Shown in pieces: positions 5,705-7,934 of a stretch of 7,934 bases of DNA; the first letter of the stretch is position 1; the number at the start of each line of letters is the position of its first letter. The DNA is from PVC group bacterium (GTDB lineage: Bacteria > Verrucomicrobiota > Kiritimatiellia > UBA8416), in assembly GCA_003567805.1 (NCBI GenBank), contig PWYP01000057.1, forward strand, positions 1 to 7,934. The letters are read 5' to 3'. A model generated the notes under the pieces. That model did not search any database. It saw only the letters and a program-made list of their open reading frames with translations, and was not told the DNA's origin. Both the position numbers and the translations under genes were made by a program.

Positions 5705-6853
5705 ATGAAGAAAGCAAAATCATCATTTGCAGATCGCTGTCGCAAGCGCAGGGGTGCGGTGGTGCGCCATTTGCAACGCGTGCATAAGATCGATGTCGCC
5801 TGGATTACGAACCGGTCGGATATACGTTATTTGAGCGGTGGTTCAGAGGGTGTTAACGGTTTGCTGATTGGGCCAGGGTGGGCGGTAGCAGTCACCTCCA
5901 AAATGTTTGCGTCGGTGCTGCCGGCGCAGGTGCCTGGGTGCGAGGTGCTTGTAGGGGCTGCCGATAAGCAGATAGCGGATGTCATGCGTAAGCATACGTA
6001 TCGGCGTGGTTTGGGGGTTCAGGGCCGGCATCTTTCCTGGGTTCGCTACCGCGCGATGACAGATGCTTTGGGGATGCGTAAGCTCATTGATATTGCAGAT
6101 GCTGTTGCCGTAGTCCGGGCGGTGAAGGATGACGAGGAAATTCGGCTGATTCGTCGCTGTGTATCGCTTGCACAGCGCGGGTATCGTGAATTGATTGCGG
6201 AAGGGGCGAGATATTTGATGCGGCATACCGAGAGTGAGCTGGCGGCAGAGCTGGAATACCGCATGCGCATGCTGGGGGCCGATCGGCAGGCTTTTCCCGG
6301 TGGGATCATTGTTGCTTCAGGTCCTAACAGTGCTAGTTGTCATCATGAACCCACGCGAAGGAAAGTGCGTCGTGGCGAAGCTCTTTTGTTTGACTGGGGA
6401 GCGGAGTCCGATGGCTATCGTTCCGATATTACCCGTACCGTATTTATAGGATCCCCGTCGGAAAAAATGCAGCGCGTATACGAGACCGTTCAGAAGGCGA
6501 ATACTGCCGGAGTGACTGCTGTGCGTGCGGGTATTACGTGTGACCGCGTTGCGCGTGCTGGGTGGGATGTCGTCAGAGATGCCGGGTATGGAGAATTGAT
6601 TCGGCATGGTCTTGGTCATGGTATTGGTCTCGACGTGCATGAGGAGCCAGGTCTGGGGGCAGGTGGTAGCCAGACTTCATCCGGAAACGCCAAGTTGCGC
6701 AAGGGGATGGTCGTGACGATCGAACCCGGCATCTATCTCGATGGTATTGGCGGTGTCCGCATCGAAGATGATGTGCTTGTGATGCCCGGAGCCGATTCGA
6801 AGGCTTTGACCTCGCTGCCGCGCTCGCTGCAAAAGGCTGTCTTGCCGGTATAG
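5705..6853 (+). CDS. M24 family metallopeptidase (Xaa-Pro aminopeptidase/dipeptidase-like)
   Basis: 382 residues; AAGGGAG (5692-5698) is six bases before the ATG. Two-domain layout: an N-terminal creatinase-like domain (about 16-140, with ITNRSDIRYLSGG at 34-46) and the C-terminal pita-bread catalytic domain (about 145-375). All five dinuclear metal ligands of the family can be placed: Asp230 (LLFDWGAE), Asp241 (SDITRT), His305 (HGLGHGIGLDVHEEP, 301-315), Glu339 (TIEPGIY) and Glu354 (VRIEDD). His213 in SGPNSASCHHEPT matches the substrate-binding His. Such enzymes remove N-terminal residues next to proline or split Xaa-Pro dipeptides in the cytosol. No signal peptide is visible. It follows a 108-base gap with a possible terminator, so it is probably housekeeping and not part of the sugar pathway. 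Aminopeptidase and dipeptidase cannot be told apart by eye. Confidence 0.92.
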   Translation: MKKAKSSFADRCRKRRGAVVRHLQRVHKIDVAWITNRSDIRYLSGGSEGVNGLLIGPGWAVAVTSKMFASVLPAQVPGCEVLVGAADKQIADVMRKHTYRRGLGVQGRHLSWVRYRAMTDALGMRKLIDIADAVAVVRAVKDDEEIRLIRRCVSLAQRGYRELIAEGARYLMRHTESELAAELEYRMRMLGADRQAFPGGIIVASGPNSASCHHEPTRRKVRRGEALLFDWGAESDGYRSDITRTVFIGSPSEKMQRVYETVQKANTAGVTAVRAGITCDRVARAGWDVVRDAGYGELIRHGLGHGIGLDVHEEPGLGAGGSQTSSGNAKLRKGMVVTIEPGIYLDGIGGVRIEDDVLVMPGADSKALTSLPRSLQKAVLPV

Positions 6854-6855
6854 CG

Positions 6856-6869
6856 TGTCGGGATGCGGG
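6856..6869 (+). repeat. Degenerate heptamer-like repeat TGTCGGG-A-TGCGGG
   Basis: Two related units follow the M24 peptidase stop within three bases. TGTCGGG is identical to the rotated heptamer of the arrays at 1738-1751 and 4543-4570. It is short and weak alone, and is listed because it recurs just after a stop codon. Confidence 0.35.
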
Positions 6870-6871
6870 AT

Positions 6872-6897
6872 ACGGCGACCACGCAGTGGATCGCCGT
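6872..6897. repeat. Stable hairpin downstream of the M24 peptidase gene
   Basis: ACGGCGA (6872-6878) pairs perfectly with TCGCCGT (6891-6897), and CCA (6879-6881) with TGG (6887-6889), leaving a single bulged A at 6890 and a five-base loop. It starts 18 bases after the stop. No T-run follows; instead there is a purine-rich tract (about 6898-6926). It may be a 3'-end stabiliser, a Rho-independent terminator lacking its U tract, or a dispersed palindrome. Confidence 0.55.
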
Positions 6898-6990
6898 GGA
6901 GAGGGTAAAAGGGGAGAGGAAAAAAGCAATCTAGGGTGCCCCCCTTGTTTGTTATTTGCCGGCTAGCTACACTTTATACGTTTGGATGTT

Positions 6991-7007
6991 GCCGGACTGT
7001 TTCCGGC
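6991..7007. promoter_or_regulatory. Small leader hairpin upstream of the last gene
   Basis: GCCGG (6991-6995) pairs with CCGGC (7003-7007) across a seven-base loop, 27 bases before the start codon. A TATACG stretch (6975-6980) just upstream could be a -10 element, but no well-spaced -35 hexamer was found. Possibly a 5' leader element; weak support. Confidence 0.25.
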
Positions 7008-7034
7008 CACAGTAACAGGTCAGGAAAGGTATAC

Positions 7035-7934
7035 ATGAAATTCAGAGAAATTCAGGTTTTTTGGGGCGTAGCGGTTATCTGTGCCATAAGTGCCATGAGC
7101 ACGGTTTCGTTATTGGCGGCCGAACATGGAGCGTATGCCGAAATGCATACGGCCTTGCGGCAGGTCATACGCGCAACTCTTCCGGCGTTGGATGAGCAGT
7201 CCTTGTCGGCTTACGACGATGCTCTTGCTAGCTTTGCGAAAGCACAGGCAGCGCGGGGTGCTGCCCAGGAAAATCTTGGGAAGATCAATCGTGCACAGGG
7301 GTTGGTGGGGCATGCTCGTAACCACTGGATTGGCACGGCGGAGCGCAATATCCGGAAAGCCCAGGAACAGCTCGAAAATGCCACTTCGGAAGAAGAACGC
7401 GAAAAGGCACGTGCTGCACTCGCCAGCGCGGAGCAGAATAAGCGCGACGGAGAAGAGGCTCTCGAGGAGCGTCAGGCAAATCTGGATGCCTTGCGCGAAA
7501 AAGAGCCGGCGTATCGTGCCGCCTATGAGGCAGCGCGAACGCGGATGCAAGAGGCGGAAGCCCACTTATTGCAAGCTACGCGTGATTTGCCGGTTATGGA
7601 TGTTTTGCAGAGCGACGCTTTAGATGAGAAACTTGTTCGTTTTGTTGTCATGGAGGAATGGGGCCCCGCGAATATGGCTGCCTTTGCTGCACAGGGAGAG
7701 CAGCAGAAGGCATTGGTTGATAAGCTGCTTGCGGACACGGATCTCATGCGCGAGATGCTGGTTGCAGATGGCGCCCAAGATGGAAACTACGGCCGTGCTA
7801 TGGAAATATATGTGGCGATTCAGGAAGCTCGTACCGATGCAGAGGATGCCGTGCTCCAACGGCTTGCTCTCGCTATTGCTCTCGTGCATGCTGCACCTGT
7901 ATCGCAGCGCAATCCCAGAGCCGCGGTCGATGCG
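7035..7934 (+). CDS. N-terminal part of an exported coiled-coil protein of unknown family
   Basis: The frame stays open from ATG 7035 to the right edge (300 residues visible), with AGGAAAGG (7022-7029) five bases upstream, so the gene continues beyond the window. Residues 1-29 look like a signal peptide: Lys2 and Arg4, a hydrophobic stretch from about 8 to 27, and a possible cut after LLAA (26-29). There is no lipobox at that site. Residues about 60-185 are rich in Ala, Glu, Gln, Lys and Arg, with no proline between 51 and 157, predicting a long helical coiled coil. A distinct segment (about 195-290) ends with VLQRLALAIALVHAAPVS (273-290), which recalls the region ahead of transglutaminase-like domains in some PVC-group secreted proteins; this is a recollection of style, not a match I can verify. 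Its base composition looks higher in G+C than the first genes of the window. It probably works in the periplasm or at the cell surface. Function unknown. Confidence 0.8.
   Translation, partial: MKFREIQVFWGVAVICAISAMSTVSLLAAEHGAYAEMHTALRQVIRATLPALDEQSLSAYDDALASFAKAQAARGAAQENLGKINRAQGLVGHARNHWIGTAERNIRKAQEQLENATSEEEREKARAALASAEQNKRDGEEALEERQANLDALREKEPAYRAAYEAARTRMQEAEAHLLQATRDLPVMDVLQSDALDEKLVRFVVMEEWGPANMAAFAAQGEQQKALVDKLLADTDLMREMLVADGAQDGNYGRAMEIYVAIQEARTDAEDAVLQRLALAIALVHAAPVSQRNPRAAVDA

Noticed and set aside
7126..7623. 165-residue open frame inside the last gene in another + frame
   Set aside because: Rich in Arg and Cys with no recognisable domain or ribosome site. The frame from 7035 has a ribosome site, a signal peptide and coherent helical composition and stays open to the edge.

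Overview
The window holds eight genes, all on the + strand: six complete ones and one partial gene at each edge. Intergenic spaces are short and rich in palindromes. Strong GGGAGG-type ribosome binding sites precede most genes. The mix of a GH88-like glycosidase, a Gfo/Idh/MocA oxidoreductase that opens with an NGVTGRMGTNQHL-type Rossmann loop, an SDR, a 2-hydroxyacid dehydrogenase and XRE-cupin-like regulators suggests a Gram-negative bacterium of the PVC group (Lentisphaerota, Kiritimatiellota or Verrucomicrobiota). That placement is inferred from protein style only; there is no rRNA or other marker gene here.

Layout: (1) 1-305 is the C-terminal cupin half of a probable transcriptional regulator. 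Its stop codon directly abuts (2) 306-1685, a cytosolic GH88-like unsaturated-uronyl hydrolase. (3) 1686-1996 is a 311-base gap with an imperfect hairpin, a short TGTCGRG repeat and a perfect 10+3+10 palindrome that could be an operator. (4) 1997-2464 is a stand-alone cupin. (5) 2465-2593 contains two REP-like hairpins in inverted orientation, with compensatory base changes between them. (6) 2594-3772 (Gfo/Idh/MocA) overlaps 3769-4542 (SDR) by ATGA, then comes a heptamer tandem repeat, then 4598-5596 (D-2-hydroxyacid dehydrogenase). (7) 5705-6853 is an M24 (Xaa-Pro aminopeptidase-like) metallopeptidase. (8) 7035 to the window end is the start of an exported coiled-coil protein that I could not assign.

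Genes 1-6 read as one sugar-acid or glycoside catabolism locus. A regulator senses a ligand, a GH88-like enzyme releases an unsaturated uronic acid, a cupin may act on the product, and three different NAD(P)-dependent dehydrogenases carry out redox steps. No transporter, aldolase or kinase lies in the window, so the pathway is incomplete here and the substrate cannot be named. The M24 peptidase and the exported protein look like separate functions that happen to follow on the same strand.

I found no CRISPR array, tRNA, rRNA, transposase or prophage gene. The most unusual material is non-coding: the inverted REP-like pair, the heptamer arrays just after stop codons, and the perfect palindrome upstream of the cupin gene.
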